A stretch of 64,000 nucleotides of DNA, from assembly GCA_900175165.2 (NCBI GenBank), contig FWWN02000704.1, forward strand, positions 455,864-519,863, given 5' to 3'. The first letter of the stretch is position 1. Every line of letters begins with the position of its first letter. Below, piece after piece: positions 1-11,729 of this stretch. The position numbers were made by a program, and so were the translations under genes. The notes under the pieces were generated by a model, which saw nothing but the letters and a program-made list of their open reading frames with translations, searched no databases and had not been told where the DNA came from. Origin of the DNA: Rhizomucor pusillus (taxonomy: Eukaryota > Mucoromycota > Mucoromycetes > Mucorales > Lichtheimiaceae).

Positions 1-460
1 GTCGCCGAGGTTGAAAACGACTACCACTGTGACTTTAGAAAGCTGCGCAGCTTGTTGATCCGCACGCACATGCTCGATCTTATCTGCACCACGGAGGATA
101 TCCATTATGAGCGATACCGTCAGACGCAAATGGAAAATTTGAGATTTGGAAACGAGCCTGCGTTGCGTATCCAAAACGAAAAGTTCCAGCACGAAGAACA
201 AGAATTACACGAGCGCTTTGCAGAACAAGTCAGGAAACAAGAACTTCGCTTCAAAGAGTGGGAACAAAGGGTACGTGATAAAACGCTGGTGTACCGATTT
301 TGAGTGATGCTTACCAAACATTGAATAGTTGTACGACGAACGGGACAAATTGCACCAAGAATTAGAGGCAGAAAGGTTAAAGCTCAAAGAGATGCAGAAT
401 GAACTTGAGCTCTATTTCCAGAGTAACCAAGCTTCTTCACCTCGCGCTGCTAGAAAGTAA
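1..460 (+). CDS. Septin, C-terminal part (5' end outside window)
   Basis: Septins are filament-forming GTPases of the septum and cell cortex; only the tail of this one is present. The open frame begins at base 1 and reads the conserved block after the GTPase domain ([19 protein letters not shown], then HYERYR), which is typical of septins. A long charged coiled coil rich in E, K, R and Q follows, as in septins that pair through C-terminal coiled coils. A 58-nt intron (271-328, gtacgt donor, tag acceptor, phase 0) separates the last two exons; skipping it would add a stop at 301. The final exon 329-460 continues the coiled coil and ends at a TAA. The stop lies only 13 bp from the stop of the convergent ALG2 gene. 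The family is clear; the septin class cannot be told without the GTPase domain. Confidence 0.9.
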
Positions 461-473
461 AAATTATAAGAAA

Positions 474-2166
474 TTATTGTTTTATGCAAAAAATTATGCA
501 TGCAAATAATACACCGATGGCTCCAAGCAAGTACACAGCACCGCTGCTTGATTGGTCGGGCGTGCTCGTCTCAAGCTCGATCATCATCGCTTCCAGCCGA
601 TCTGCAAAGGCAGGCAAAGAAAACTTGGATTGGACGTGCTGGCGCCCGTGCTGACCCATCTGTTTGCCATTGTATTTCTCTATGATAAAGTCGCGGATGC
701 CCTCTGCCCATACGTCCGGGTCAGACGGTAGCAAGAGTCCCGTTTCTTTGTTCTTGACAGTTTCTACAGGACCACCTGTGTTGACTGCAATGACAGGTAC
801 AGACGCATACATGCCCTCGACCGGCGTAATACCGAAATGTTCGTTTGATGGGGTGTACAGCAAAAGCTTGGCTTGATCGAGTAAAAATGTTCGTTGAGCA
901 TCGTTGAAGGAGCAAAGGAAAACAACTTGGGCATCTGCAGGGACGTCCGCCGCCGCGCTTGAAGGGTGGATCGTAAATGTCTGTAGTCCAAACTCTTCAG
1001 TCGCCAGTTGATCTAATTCTTCTAAATATTCGACATTTTCTCTAACACGTTTGTCGTAACCGCCTGATTAAAGATAGAGATTAATATGTACAGCAAGCGA
1101 CAGTTAGGTCACAGAGATCTGCTTACCTGCAAGCACAAGTCTGTAATTTGCAAATACATCTTTAGGTACCATGTTCTTGATTTTCAATGCAGCGAAAGCT
1201 CGCAACGCCAGTTCTACATTCTTTTTGCGCTCGAAACGGTTAATTGATAACAGCACCCGCTTGTCTCTGCATAGATATCCATACAATTATTAATTGCTAT
1301 CACGGAGAATTGCAAATCAAGAACGTACGTTTCTAGTATTTTAACGGTAGGATCGTTTCGATCTACAGGTCGATCATATGCGTCGAAATTGATAGGTGGA
1401 TATAGTATTTGAGGTGTTTGATGGACTGATGGAAATGATTTCTTAAACATGCCAGCAGTGAACCCGCTGTTGACTGCAATTAGATCTGACATGCCAGTAG
1501 TCAACTCTTCCATTTTATCCACAGGTGCTCTGTACAGCTTTTTGATGGTAGAATTGCGTTGCGTTAATAGTTTGTCCGGAAAATGGCAGTAAAAAAGGAT
1601 CTACATCAATATCTGTGTGAGACACATGCAATTCGTGAGCTGCAAGCATATTTACTTTAGCTGTTGTAAACCATTTCAGCAAAGGCACGCAGGCGCTCAG
1701 TTGGTCGACAAAGAAGATATCGTACGAGTGTCGTTCCCAAAGTATCAGCGAAGCAACAAGAACGAATTGTCGCAAGATGGCGCATAGAATATAAAAACGT
1801 CCAAAAATCGTCCGTGGCAACCAATCGCCGCGTACTTGCACTTTTAATGTTCCTAGATTTAAGGCACTTGTGTCAGCTTCTTTCTCTTTATGGTTTTAAT
1901 CTGCGCATGGTATTTCACATGTGATTTTTACCATCTCGTGTTTCCTCAAAGCAATGGTTTGGGTCGTGATGACTTGTATAAAAGATGACCTGATGGCCTT
2001 TTTTCTGAATGCCCACTGCAGCGTCAACGACCAAACGTTCGGCTCCACCTACAAATTGCAGCGGATTTTAACATGCAGACAGGTGCATCCTGTGGAGCCT
2101 ATCTAAGGATATACCTATGCCGAGATCAGGGTGTATGAATGCAACGTTTAACGATTTAGACGTCAT
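474..2166 (-). CDS. ALG2: Alpha-1,3/1,6-mannosyltransferase ALG2
   Basis: ALG2 adds the second and third mannoses to the dolichol-linked oligosaccharide on the cytosolic face of the ER, for N-glycosylation. Six exons (2166-2115, 2048-1932, 1852-1656, 1600-1329, 1266-1127, 1063-474) join to 455 aa, the normal family length. The start is fixed by the glycosyltransferase-4 N-terminus (VAFIHPDLGIGG, then GAERLVVDAA across intron 1). FYCHFPDKLL, the TTGMSD block, LSINRFERKKN and the C-terminal donor-binding motif LLYTPSNEHFGITPVEGMYA are all present. A hydrophobic segment near the C-terminus (AVYLLGAIGVLFACIIF) fits membrane attachment. It is convergent with septin with almost no spacer, so their 3' UTRs must overlap. 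Confidence 0.95.
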
Positions 2167-5100
2167 TCGGCCGTGCAGAAAACACTACTTTTTGTCTGTT
2201 GCATTCTACTATTCCGCGTGGCAAGTCCGCATTGTTTTGTCCTTGTTACACAAGATTTGAGTATGTCAGTAGCGGGAATGGCAAGAGTCAGAACAGACCA
2301 CCTCCTACCCCGAATTTATGGGATTTTGTTGCATACGGACCGATTTTGTCAGGTCTGTATTATGAATGGATTCGACGAGATCGAACTATTGTTCAAGAGC
2401 GCATACGTGGGCATCCATGCGTTGACGATACAAACATTTAAAAGGAGCATGTGCCGCTTCTGTCTGTACTACATATATTCTTTCTTCCTTTCTTTATCAC
2501 TCCATTTATATATCATGTATCTGACTATCCGCACTAATATTTCCGTCGCACATGACTTGTTTCAACGGCGAATTCCTTGCTCTGCAGATAAGGTCGTCGT
2601 TGATAACATTATCCTGCGCTGATGGTAGCTTTATTTTGTCGAAATATAAAAGAAACTGTCTCGAATATATAAGTTATCATCATACAATTGTTTCTTCCTG
2701 CATGGCTTCGTTAATGATTGTAGAGATATCCCTGCGCAAATCAGTTTGCTTCCTAACTCTTCTGCGAGCGACATGGCTCAAAACCTGATCTGTTATCCTT
2801 TGTGATTGCAGCTACAATGCAGAGAAAGGGAATATTAGACAGATAACTCTCTTTCGGTTTTCGTGACCTTATAAACTGTTCTCGGCGGTCCGCTGTAATG
2901 AATATTCCAGCTGCTTCGTGATTGTGAAGCGAAGTAGTATCTTCGTATTGATGTTTAGAGAGGATACTCTGTCATTTCTGCAACGACTTCCATTATCGGT
3001 TTCATGTAGCTCAAATGCTTCCTAGACCGTAGAGTATTAAGCAAGCTGGTTACCATGTATGTACAGCGAATAGCGTTGCTTGTCAGATACAGATGTCTGC
3101 ATTATTGTTACCGCGTGCTTGACTTTAGAAATAGCTCTAGCTGTGCGTCTGTGATAACACAATAACAGCAAAGTTCGTATCTGAATGTGCACTTTTGATT
3201 CTCTTATACTATAGACTCGTGTGACAGAGTAATCAAGTAAAAACATGGAAATGTATATGGTTATCGTATCGTTCTCAGCGCCGGTTATTTGGAAAATTAA
3301 CCTTTCTATGTACCTAATTCCTCGCGGCAAATTTTGGCAGGGGCCAAAAGTGCTGCCTGTGCTTGAATCGATGAAAAATAAAAGGGATGCTGATATATCC
3401 TGAGAATGCTTTTCACTTTGCCAGAAGACGGAAGAGACCTATCAAACGAAGCTGGAAAAATCGTCATCAAGACTGTTGATTGCTCCAGTCTTTGCAGAAA
3501 CGCGAATTGTATCTTGCACACCAGTGGACGAGCAACCCAAGAGCAAGACAAGATGGCAGCGAAACGCATAGATTCGGCCAGTGCTAGTCAATCCCTTCGT
3601 AAGGCAAAAGCACTATTCAACAAAATTCAGCACCCTTTAAGCTGCTCTTGAAACTACGGTGAACATGAAACTGACCACGAAAGAAATAACGGAAGGTAGG
3701 CAGCCGTCAGCCGTCTGTGCTCGGGTCATTCTTCAAGATCACCTAATTTAATCGCTTCTGCTTCACCTATAATTTACAGCAACCTCGGTATCCCTGGAAA
3801 AGGTATTTAAGTTGCCTCGATATGCCTCCGCATAATTTTCTTTGGTTAGCATAGTTTTCGTTCCTTTTGGGACGTTTTTGTATAGCATAATCCCCCCCCC
3901 AGATAAAAGGAAAAAAAAAAGAAAAAGGATTACATGCTGCTGGAGAAGCTGATTTCAGCTTCGCTTTCCTCCGCCGCTACACTTTCGATCCATAACGATC
4001 TACTTTGATGAATACTTTGACGTCATCAAAACTTTATCTGCAATCCATTCATATCTCTGGGGATCGCCTTCATCCGGCTTTATTGATTATAGCACTAAAA
4101 AACGGCTAAAAAGACTGCAGAAAAGTTGGCAGAAGACGGAGGTTGGTGGCTGTGTGTTTGCTTCTTCGTTCTTTCGAATATATCTGTCTAAGCAATACTC
4201 TTAAATCGGGATTTGCCGGGACTGTGGCCGAAGTGGATACAAGCGTAAAAGCAATGAGAATGCATACTCAGCATACGATGGCGAAACGAGCTCAGACTTT
4301 CTTTTAGTTGGAAAGAAGCGACGTATGAACCCGAAAACGACGCAAAGCGTAAAAGACAATAGGAAGAAGGTCAAGCTGCGCGCACGCCGACAATCTCAAC
4401 GATAATACTCAAGCTACATGTGCATCCTTATGGTCAAAGTGGACACTCCACCTCGGCGTCAAAAAGATGCATTAACCACAAAGCAAAGATAAAGGATGTC
4501 ATCACTGAATGGTTGGCAAAAATTATGAACGTTTCGCGTGCTGTATTCCCTTCAGAACATTGCTCGGCCTGCCTATAACCAAATCCTCCTCCGGGCAGTC
4601 ATCCAGAGAGCTTAGATACTCCGTGAAATCCTCAGGAGAGCATTTATAGTTACAAACCGTTTTATCACCGAACATGGCCATGCTCCAATCTCCACCTAAC
4701 ATTTTTTTCGCAAGGATTCTGGTATTTGGTATCTCAGCTCGTACTGACATAGATAATAAAAGTTCAAGGTCTGGAATCGCTTTGCACAACAGTATCCTAA
4801 TATTCGATATAGTCCTCTTAATGTTTCAGAATACTCGGACATTAATCAGCGGCCTGCGTAGAGGTTTCCATAGCGTACACGATCTCCATTCTCCGGCGGT
4901 TTTGCAACCACAGTGCCGTCGAATTCCCAGTTTATTCAGACCGGCGCTCGTGTTAATCGATGTTGGAGGGAATATTGCATGTAAAGGCCTTGCTCCGTTC
5001 GCCTAAATCGGTGTGGACTTAAGGCAAGGCCCAAAAAATCATGTCGTGTACTTAACGATTTTGGGAAACGCGAATTTGATTTTTGATAAAATGCGACATC

Positions 5101-5679
5101 AATTTTCAGTGGGGGAGACATTATTTTATGGAAAGAATGTACTTTAGGAAATGCGTAATAAATTGGGGGATAAAAATGACCGCACCTTTACATGCAGTGA
5201 CGTTTAAGCTGTCCGAAAGCATCGTCTCAACCTCAAAATGGGAACATAGAATGGCCACATGTCGTATCGGGTACTCCCTCGTCCGTTTGGGATGCTCATT
5301 GGCGGCTAATCTTTGACTCAATTCCTTTTGAAACTTCTGCTATCATTTCGAAGTCCCTTTCCCTCATTTACATCCTAAATAGAGAACTAGCTTTGAACTC
5401 GTTATAATTTGAAAACACTCCAATGGCTGTCAGTCATGACCGAATAAATACTATACAAAAATGAGTATACAAACCTCCGGAAGTCAGCTAGTGTAATCAG
5501 ACTAACTAGATTACCGAGTGAGAAGATACTAGCGGCAATCAGTCACGTTGCAAACGCTGGAACCACAGCAGATGCATTTGCATGCGCTTTGGAACAATGG
5601 TGTATATTTAGACTCTTTTTTTCGCCATTTATCTCCTCGCTCGTTCCTTTTCTCCTTTTTTCCTTTCATATTTCAAGCA
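2167..5679. other. 3.5-kb stretch with no intact gene; decayed coding fragments
   Basis: Between the ALG2 start and the MATE gene I find no frame that can be spliced into a recognisable protein. Open stretches at 2173-2622 (+), 3306-3569 (-), 3406-3651 (+) and 4523-4789 (-) are short, overlap antisense frames and carry no motif I know. A run of C (from 3892) followed by purine-rich A tracts (to about 3930) marks low-complexity sequence. A zinc-knuckle-like remnant (separate entry) suggests an old transposon. The ALG2 and MATE promoters must lie at the two ends. Confidence 0.5.
4205..4405 (+). pseudogene. Zinc-knuckle-like C-terminal remnant, probably of a mobile element
   Basis: A 66-codon frame without a start codon reads a C-x2-C-G zinc-knuckle-like motif (ICRDCGRSGYKRKSN). 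About 35 residues later comes a strongly basic tail rich in K and R, ending at a TAA. The usual His and last Cys of a CCHC knuckle are not intact. Such tails are common at the ends of fungal transposon proteins, but the parent family is not recognised. No upstream in-frame exon could be joined. Confidence 0.3.
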
Positions 5680-7370
5680 ATGCCAAATATCTGTTCGAAG
5701 GATACCTCTATTGACGGCCGGACGCCTCTTCTTGCTGAAAATACAGGCAACAAAGAAACCAGATCGGACGATCGGGAGCCCTTCTTTTGGCTTCTCCGGA
5801 ACGGATTACCAATTATCGGAGCACTTCTGCTAAAGCAATCTTTAAATTTTGCAACCGTTGTCACTATCGGGCACTTGGTATGATCATCCTGCTATCGGTC
5901 ACAGCCCAGTACCCAATCGATCAGATGACATTAACCGCTATTGCGTTAAAGGGATCGACGGAGCTCGCAGCGGTAACTCTGGGAAACATGGTCGCTGGCA
6001 TCAGCGGCCTTGTCACTGTATACGGTTTTCTGAATGCACTCGAGACAGTATGCTCCCAAGCATGGACTGGCTCTCGTAAGCAGGATCTTGGACTATATTT
6101 GCAAAAGGCATGTATCATGCTATGCATTCTCCTTGTCCCGATTACTTTGATCTGGTGGAATTCAGAGCGTTTGCTGTTAGCTCTTGGTCAAAGCAAGATG
6201 CTGGCTGAGCTTGCAGGTAATTAAAGACTCTACGCAATAAATGCCATTGCAACAACGCTAATGATAATTACAACACTAGGCCGCTATCTCAAGTGCTTCT
6301 TACCTGGTTTTATTGGCTACTGCTTTTTCGAGGCAGTGCGAAGATTTCTGCAAGCACAAGGGGTTATGTCTGCCTCCACGTACGTTATGCTTATTGTAGC
6401 TCCATTCAATTTTGGACTACATTATGTGCTCGTTTTCTGCGATCCGTTTAAACTTGGTTTCGTCGGCGCCCCTATTGCATTATCTATCAGTTATTGGTTG
6501 GCAACGCTTTTGCTTTTGGCATACGCATATTTCGTCAAAGGTCACGAAGGCTGGGCTGGGTGGTCCTACTCATGCCTGCGGGACCCGTGGCCCCTGTGGC
6601 GATTAGCTATTCCATGCATCTTTGCGTTCTTTCTTGAATTCTGCATCGTCGAGCTTTCGGTGCTTGCAGCCGCTTGGCTCAGCAGCTACCAGCTTGCATC
6701 GCAATCTATCCTTTTACGCACATATATCGTCTCCCGCGCCGTGGCTGTTGGCTTATCATCCACTGCTGCTACGCGCGTTGGCAATGTGCTTGGGAAAGGC
6801 CAGACTACGGAGGCAGAGCAGACGCTCTACAGGGGCTCCCTTTTGGCGCTTTGCATAGGAGTTCTCCAGGGCATCGTATTTCTTTGCACAAGGCACGATT
6901 TTGGCCGTTTATTTACCAAGGACCCTGCCATAATCCACGAGGTCGCCCAAGTATTACCAATATTCGCGTTCTTTCAAATGGTTGACGCTGTAGGTGGCGT
7001 CTGCTCTGGTGTGCTTCGAGGCATGGGCAGACAGCGTGTCACTGCGATCGCCGTTGCGTTCGCTTATTACGTAGTTGGATGCCCTCTCTCGTTCGTACTT
7101 ACATTTTCGGCAGAGTTAGAGATTGTAGGTCTTTGGAGCGGTCTCGCAGCTGCATTTTGCATGGCAGCAACTCTGCAATTTATTTATCTTCTACGGCTTG
7201 ACTGGCAAAGTCTACGTCCCAGTATCACACAGCAGCAGAGCAAAGTGTCAAAGAAACCAGACTACAAGTATGTACTCAACCTCGATGACGATACACTATC
7301 TGCTGTATCAAGCGGATCCACAGTCATCTCAGTTCCTCCTTACGATCGATGCGCTCAAGAGGAAGTTTAG
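5680..7370 (+). CDS. MATE family multidrug/toxin efflux transporter
   Basis: MATE transporters export organic cations and toxic compounds in exchange for H+ or Na+. Three exons (5680-5877, 5952-6216, 6280-7370) give 517 aa, the usual fungal length. An N-terminal cytosolic tail is followed by about twelve hydrophobic segments in two MatE repeats. Family landmarks include PIIGALLLKQSLNFATVVTIG, then GSTELAAVTLGNM right after intron 1, LETVCSQAW in repeat 1, and ATRVGNVLGKG in repeat 2. Both introns are needed: each unspliced frame stops within the intron. The ATG at 5680 is the only one in frame that places a short hydrophilic tail before TM1; a CT-rich leader precedes it. Substrate is unknown. 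Confidence 0.95.
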
Positions 7371-7788
7371 ACCTGGATGCACCCTTATATAGATCCAATT
7401 TCTTCTTTTATTTGTCTATATTCCGTTTCAATTCAGCATATCCATTGAACTAGCTAAAGAGCATTGTCTCTATGCTGAATGCAGGTGTCAGCTGCTGTGC
7501 CAACTGAAAACGATTGTGTTATTCATTCTACAGCAGCAAGGCATCTCTTGAATATCACGAACGGTAAGGCGCTGACAATATAATATATACTAATTTGTCA
7601 TAATCGCAAAAGAACTTTGGGCGCCATGGTTGGAAAGATTTTCATATCCTATCTCTCTTTGTACATGCAGCAAACCTTTATATTAAAAAGAAATAATCCA
7701 AGTTAAATTACAAAGGCGGGAATACGGGAATGAATATGAAGAAGTCAAGAGCGAGTAGCAAATGTAGTTGATTGGGAACAAGGGAATT

Positions 7789-7962
7789 TCATAACAGCAT
7801 TACGTTTGTGTCTTGCGCTACTGCTGTGTAATCGTAATTGATACGTACACCCCGAAGGGTAATCCTCGAATTACTCGAGGGACCAGGCCGTGCATCTAGT
7901 GTTTCTGTATCAGCTTGCGTCCACCACAGCGAAGTAAACTGGTAGACATACTCTTTATCCAT
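7789..7962 (-). CDS. Possible 57-aa small protein
   Basis: A single-exon frame of 57 codons starts at an ATG (7962) about 15-25 nt downstream of an AT-rich stretch on its own strand. The product begins MDKEYVYQFTSLWW, has a mixed non-repetitive composition and no membrane segment. It is not an antisense shadow of a gene. I recognise no family. It lies in the 0.9-kb gap between the MATE and carrier genes, otherwise without signals. It could equally be the last exon of a longer transcript, or chance. Confidence 0.35.
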   Translation of the reverse strand: MDKEYVYQFTSLWWTQADTETLDARPGPSSNSRITLRGVRINYDYTAVAQDTNVMLL

Positions 7963-8513
7963 GGGGTCGCTTTGTTAAAATGAAAAAATAAAAGCACGGC
8001 AGAGGACTTGAAGTGATGCATCTCGAGAAGCGAGTCAAGACAGAGGCATGTCGGCTACGAAGTTGAGCGTCAGAATTCGTCTGCACCTCGAGAGAGCAGC
8101 CAACGTACCGGGATGTTTGAGAGGATACAGGATTTTGCTTGAAAATAGCGACACTTGAAAGTTGACGGGAAAAGTCTACTAGGAATCTATTACTAAGTAT
8201 AAGAAGACGATTTGCGGATTTGTTTCGAGCAGCAAGAAGCTAGATTTTAGGTGTAGGAATCTCTCAAGCATCGATTCATGCGAATTTATTCTACAGACTC
8301 GGATCGGCCATGAGCTTCAGTGAACCAAGCGCATCGAGCGAAGCGAAGCGTGAAGCGCTTGTAAAGCAAACGACGGAACTATGTAGCTCAATGCCTTGCC
8401 CAAATTCCGGGGTCTGTGCGGTGTCGCACATGGCGTTAGTTAATCCATGTGAAAATTACTCATTTGATGATACATTCTCCCGGCTCCCAGTGGGCCTTAT
8501 CACCCTTTCTTCA

Positions 8514-9688
8514 ATGTCCAAAACGATAGTACCGTTTGAGGAATATAAGTTACCGCCTATCGGCCATGCTTTGTCAGGTGCTGTGGGTTCAACCGTTTCC
8601 AACCTGTTCATTTATCCACTGGACTTGCAAGTATACGTGATCCGATCGTCGCGATCTACTCTAACAATCTTGTAGGACCACCACACGTTTGCAGCTCCAA
8701 TCAAGCACACAAGACGAGAAGAAGAGCAAAGGATTTATTGAGACGATCCTTGCCATTTACAGAAACGAAGGTGGTTTCCACGGTCTCTATGCCGGCCTGG
8801 GCGCCGATACGCTCGCAACTGTCTTGTCGAGTTTCCTGTATTTTTACTGCTATACCGCACTGAGAAATGTTCAGGAAACATTCAACAAGTCAATGGGCAA
8901 GAAGGCGCAGCTGAATGTTGCGCAGGAGCTCTTTCTGGGTGCAGAAGCTGCGTTGATATCACGATTCTTCACGACTCCGGTATCCAACGTGACAACACGT
9001 TTGCAAACGGCGGGAAAGGACGATAAAAAGGGATTTGTCGAAACAATGCACGATATCCACCGGGAAAAAGGCATTACAGGCTTCTGGTCAGGTATATATA
9101 TTGGTATTATCAAAAGATGGCTATTTGCATGAACTAACGATTTTGTCGTGTTACTCATACTAGGTTACCGAGCCTCTGCCGTTCTTGTATCAAATCCATC
9201 CATCACTTACTTTGTGTTTGAAAAACTCAAGCAGTTTTATCTTGCAGCCAACAAGAAGTCAACACTAAGTTCACTTGAAGTCTTCTTGTTCTCTGCACTT
9301 TCAAAGACCATCGCTACCATGATCACTTATCCATTTATTCTCGTGCGAACAAGTATGGTCGCTAAAAAGACTGGTGAAGATTACAGCGATGACGTAAAGG
9401 GCAAGGAGGAGAAGGCTTCAGAAAGAAAGAAAGGCATGATTGCAATTATGAAATATGTAATTGCTCGAGAAGGACCAAGGGGTATCTACAAGGTATAAAG
9501 TATATGAATACAAGTAACTGGCAACAAGCTACTCACATGTATTCGCCTAGGGTATGCGCGCTCAGGTCATCAAAGGCTTTTTCAATCAAGGCATCATGTA
9601 CATGATCAAGGATCATGTAGCAACGTACCTTGCGCTGGTGTTCTATGCATCATACAAGCTCAAAATACGCGCGTTGCAAAATGCATAG
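8514..9688 (+). CDS. Peroxisomal-type mitochondrial carrier family protein (PMP47/ANT1-like)
   Basis: A solute carrier with three mitochondrial-carrier repeats, closest in feel to the peroxisomal adenine nucleotide carrier. Exons 8514-8626, 8676-9091, 9164-9492 and 9551-9688 give 331 aa. Carrier signatures are PLDLTTTRL (repeat 1), TPVSNVTTRL (repeat 2) and YPFILVRT (repeat 3); GFHGLYAGLGADTL and GITGFWSG follow the first two. Intron 1 is a GC-AG intron: only the gcaagt donor at 8627 rebuilds the PLDLTTTRL motif, whereas the nearby GT at 8631 breaks the frame. An in-frame ATG at 8310 would add 68 residues unlike any carrier N-terminus, so 8514 is preferred. Substrate assignment is by resemblance only. 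Confidence 0.85.
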
Positions 9689-10053
9689 ATATCGCCATCT
9701 TCTCTACATGTCCAAATTGGATTCAAGTTGACTTATGATGCTGCTCTACTCCAACGAAAGGAAAAGCAAAATCTAACAATATTTTGTTGAAACATAAGGA
9801 TGGTATAGGAATGTACATACATGGTCACATAAAGGAGAGAAATCGATTATATCCTTTAGTGTCTACAATGTCCCATTTTCCGCTGCCTGTTACTATGCGG
9901 AAATTTGATTTTCCGGGACTAGTGTCGGAAAATGGCATCTTTTTCATGGCCCTAACTGCAGACATAACAAAAGTTCCGCGTTGATTGCTGCAAGAGAAGA
10001 TATAAATGGTTAATTTTCTTAATATTTTTCTTTTCCGTTTCTTTTCTCACGCC

Positions 10054-11640
10054 ATGTCTACTGTGATCGATTCGCATATATTCAAGGATATCTTTGGAAG
10101 CCCGGCCGCTCGAGGTAAGCTCAAGCTCAAAGGAAGCATATCTATTAGATCCCTAATTGACAGCTAGATATCTGGTCGGATAAAAGCCGCACTGCTTACT
10201 ATCTGGAATGGGAAGCAGCGCTAGCCAGAGCACAAGCAAAGCTAGGCATCATCCCACAGGATGCAAGCGACGAGATCGTTTCAAAGTGCAAGGTGGATAA
10301 CATTGATTTCGATCTGTTGAAGACCAAGACGCAGATTATTGGGTATCCGGTGCTGGGTGTGGTCCAGCAGCTAAGTACCATGTGTCGCGATGGTTTGGGA
10401 GAATGGTGCCACTGGGGCGCTACCACGCAAGACGTGACGGATACGGCAACTGTTATGGCCATCCGCGATTCTTTCAATATCATTGAAGAGGATTTGAAAG
10501 TTATCATTGCCAGCGTCGCTGAATTAGCCAGAAAGCACCGATTGTTACCAAGCAAGTATTTTGAAATATAAACGACGCATGTACCACACCTTGCTTAACG
10601 CGTTTCATCATCACAGTGGCTGCGCGTAGCAATTTGCAGCAGGCCGTGCCTATCAGCTTTGGGTTCAAAATGGCGCGTTTCTTGGCAACTCTCCAGCGTC
10701 ACCTGAAGCGATTGCTTGATTTACGCGAATCAGTTCTAGTCCTTGAGTTTAGCGGCGCTGCAGGTACTTTGGCAACAATCGATCCTCAAAAAGCGATGGC
10801 CTGCCAAGAAGAGTTGGCCAAAGAACTGGGACTCGCGGTTCCCGAGATAGCCTGGCACACAAACCGCGATCGTATCGCCGAAGTGGGCGCATTTTTGGCC
10901 ATTTTATGTGGTACTTTATCCAAAAATGCTACTGATATCAAGGTTTGCGTTATAAAGATAAAACTATATTTGCATGATATGTAAACTGAATCATTGTACG
11001 TCTGGGAACCAGCTCATGATGCAGACTGAAGTCGGGGAAGTATCTGAGCCCTACGTGCCTCATCGTGGTTCAAGCTCGACTATGCCCAACAAGTTTAATC
11101 CAATCAGCTGTCTTTACATACACGCTGCAGCGTCAACTGTGCGTCAGCACTCGGCTGCCTTGATGGAGGCTATGGTCGCCGACCATGAACGGTCAACAGG
11201 ACCTTGGGAAATTGGTAAGCACAATATCATTGTGTTAATGCACACAGCGATAACAAATTCCAAAATTAGAGTGGGTTGTTTTGCCGGAAGCATTTGTATT
11301 GACTTGCGGCGCTTTGGCTCAGACAAAGTCGTTGATGACCGGATTGCAAGTTCATCCGGAGAATATGGCACGCAACCTGGCCCTGACAAAAGGCCTTATT
11401 GTCTCGGAAGCAGTAATGATGGGACTGGCTCCAAAGCTTGGCAGACAGACAGCGCATGATTTGGTATATGATTGCTGCCGCAAGGCTTTGCAACAAGATA
11501 CCATGCTAGCAGATGCTCTCTCTCAGGAACCTAAAGTCACCGCTGTGCTAAGTAGAGAAGAAATTGATCGGCTTTGTGATCCAGCGCATTACCTCGGACT
11601 CAGCGGAGCAATGGTTGATCGTGTGCTGGAGAACTGCTGA
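10054..11640 (+). CDS. Fumarase/aspartase-superfamily lyase (3-carboxymuconate cycloisomerase / adenylosuccinate lyase-like)
   Basis: Class II fumarase-superfamily enzymes eliminate fumarate or close a lactone by a shared Ser-loop mechanism. Five exons (10054-10114, 10168-10551, 10617-10942, 11013-11214, 11270-11640) give 447 aa. Seen are the N-terminal block SDKSRTAYYLEWEAALARAQ, WGATTQDVTDTA, MAARSNLQQAVP, WHTNRDRIAE, and the superfamily signature GSSSTMPNKFNP with the catalytic loop serine. This pattern fits the PcaB-like group better than canonical fungal ADE13, but the substrate is not settled by sequence alone. Intron 2 (10552-10616) uses a GC donor (gcaagt): it alone restores the conserved Met of MAARSNLQQ. 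The stop is 90 bp before the next gene's start. Confidence 0.88.
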
Positions 11641-11729
11641 TACTGTTGTAATTCCCATTCACCGGTGTTTTCCCTGCTTTCCCCTCCCCCATCCTTTGTA
11701 ACTGGCCATGCAGCCGCATACGTTTTTGA

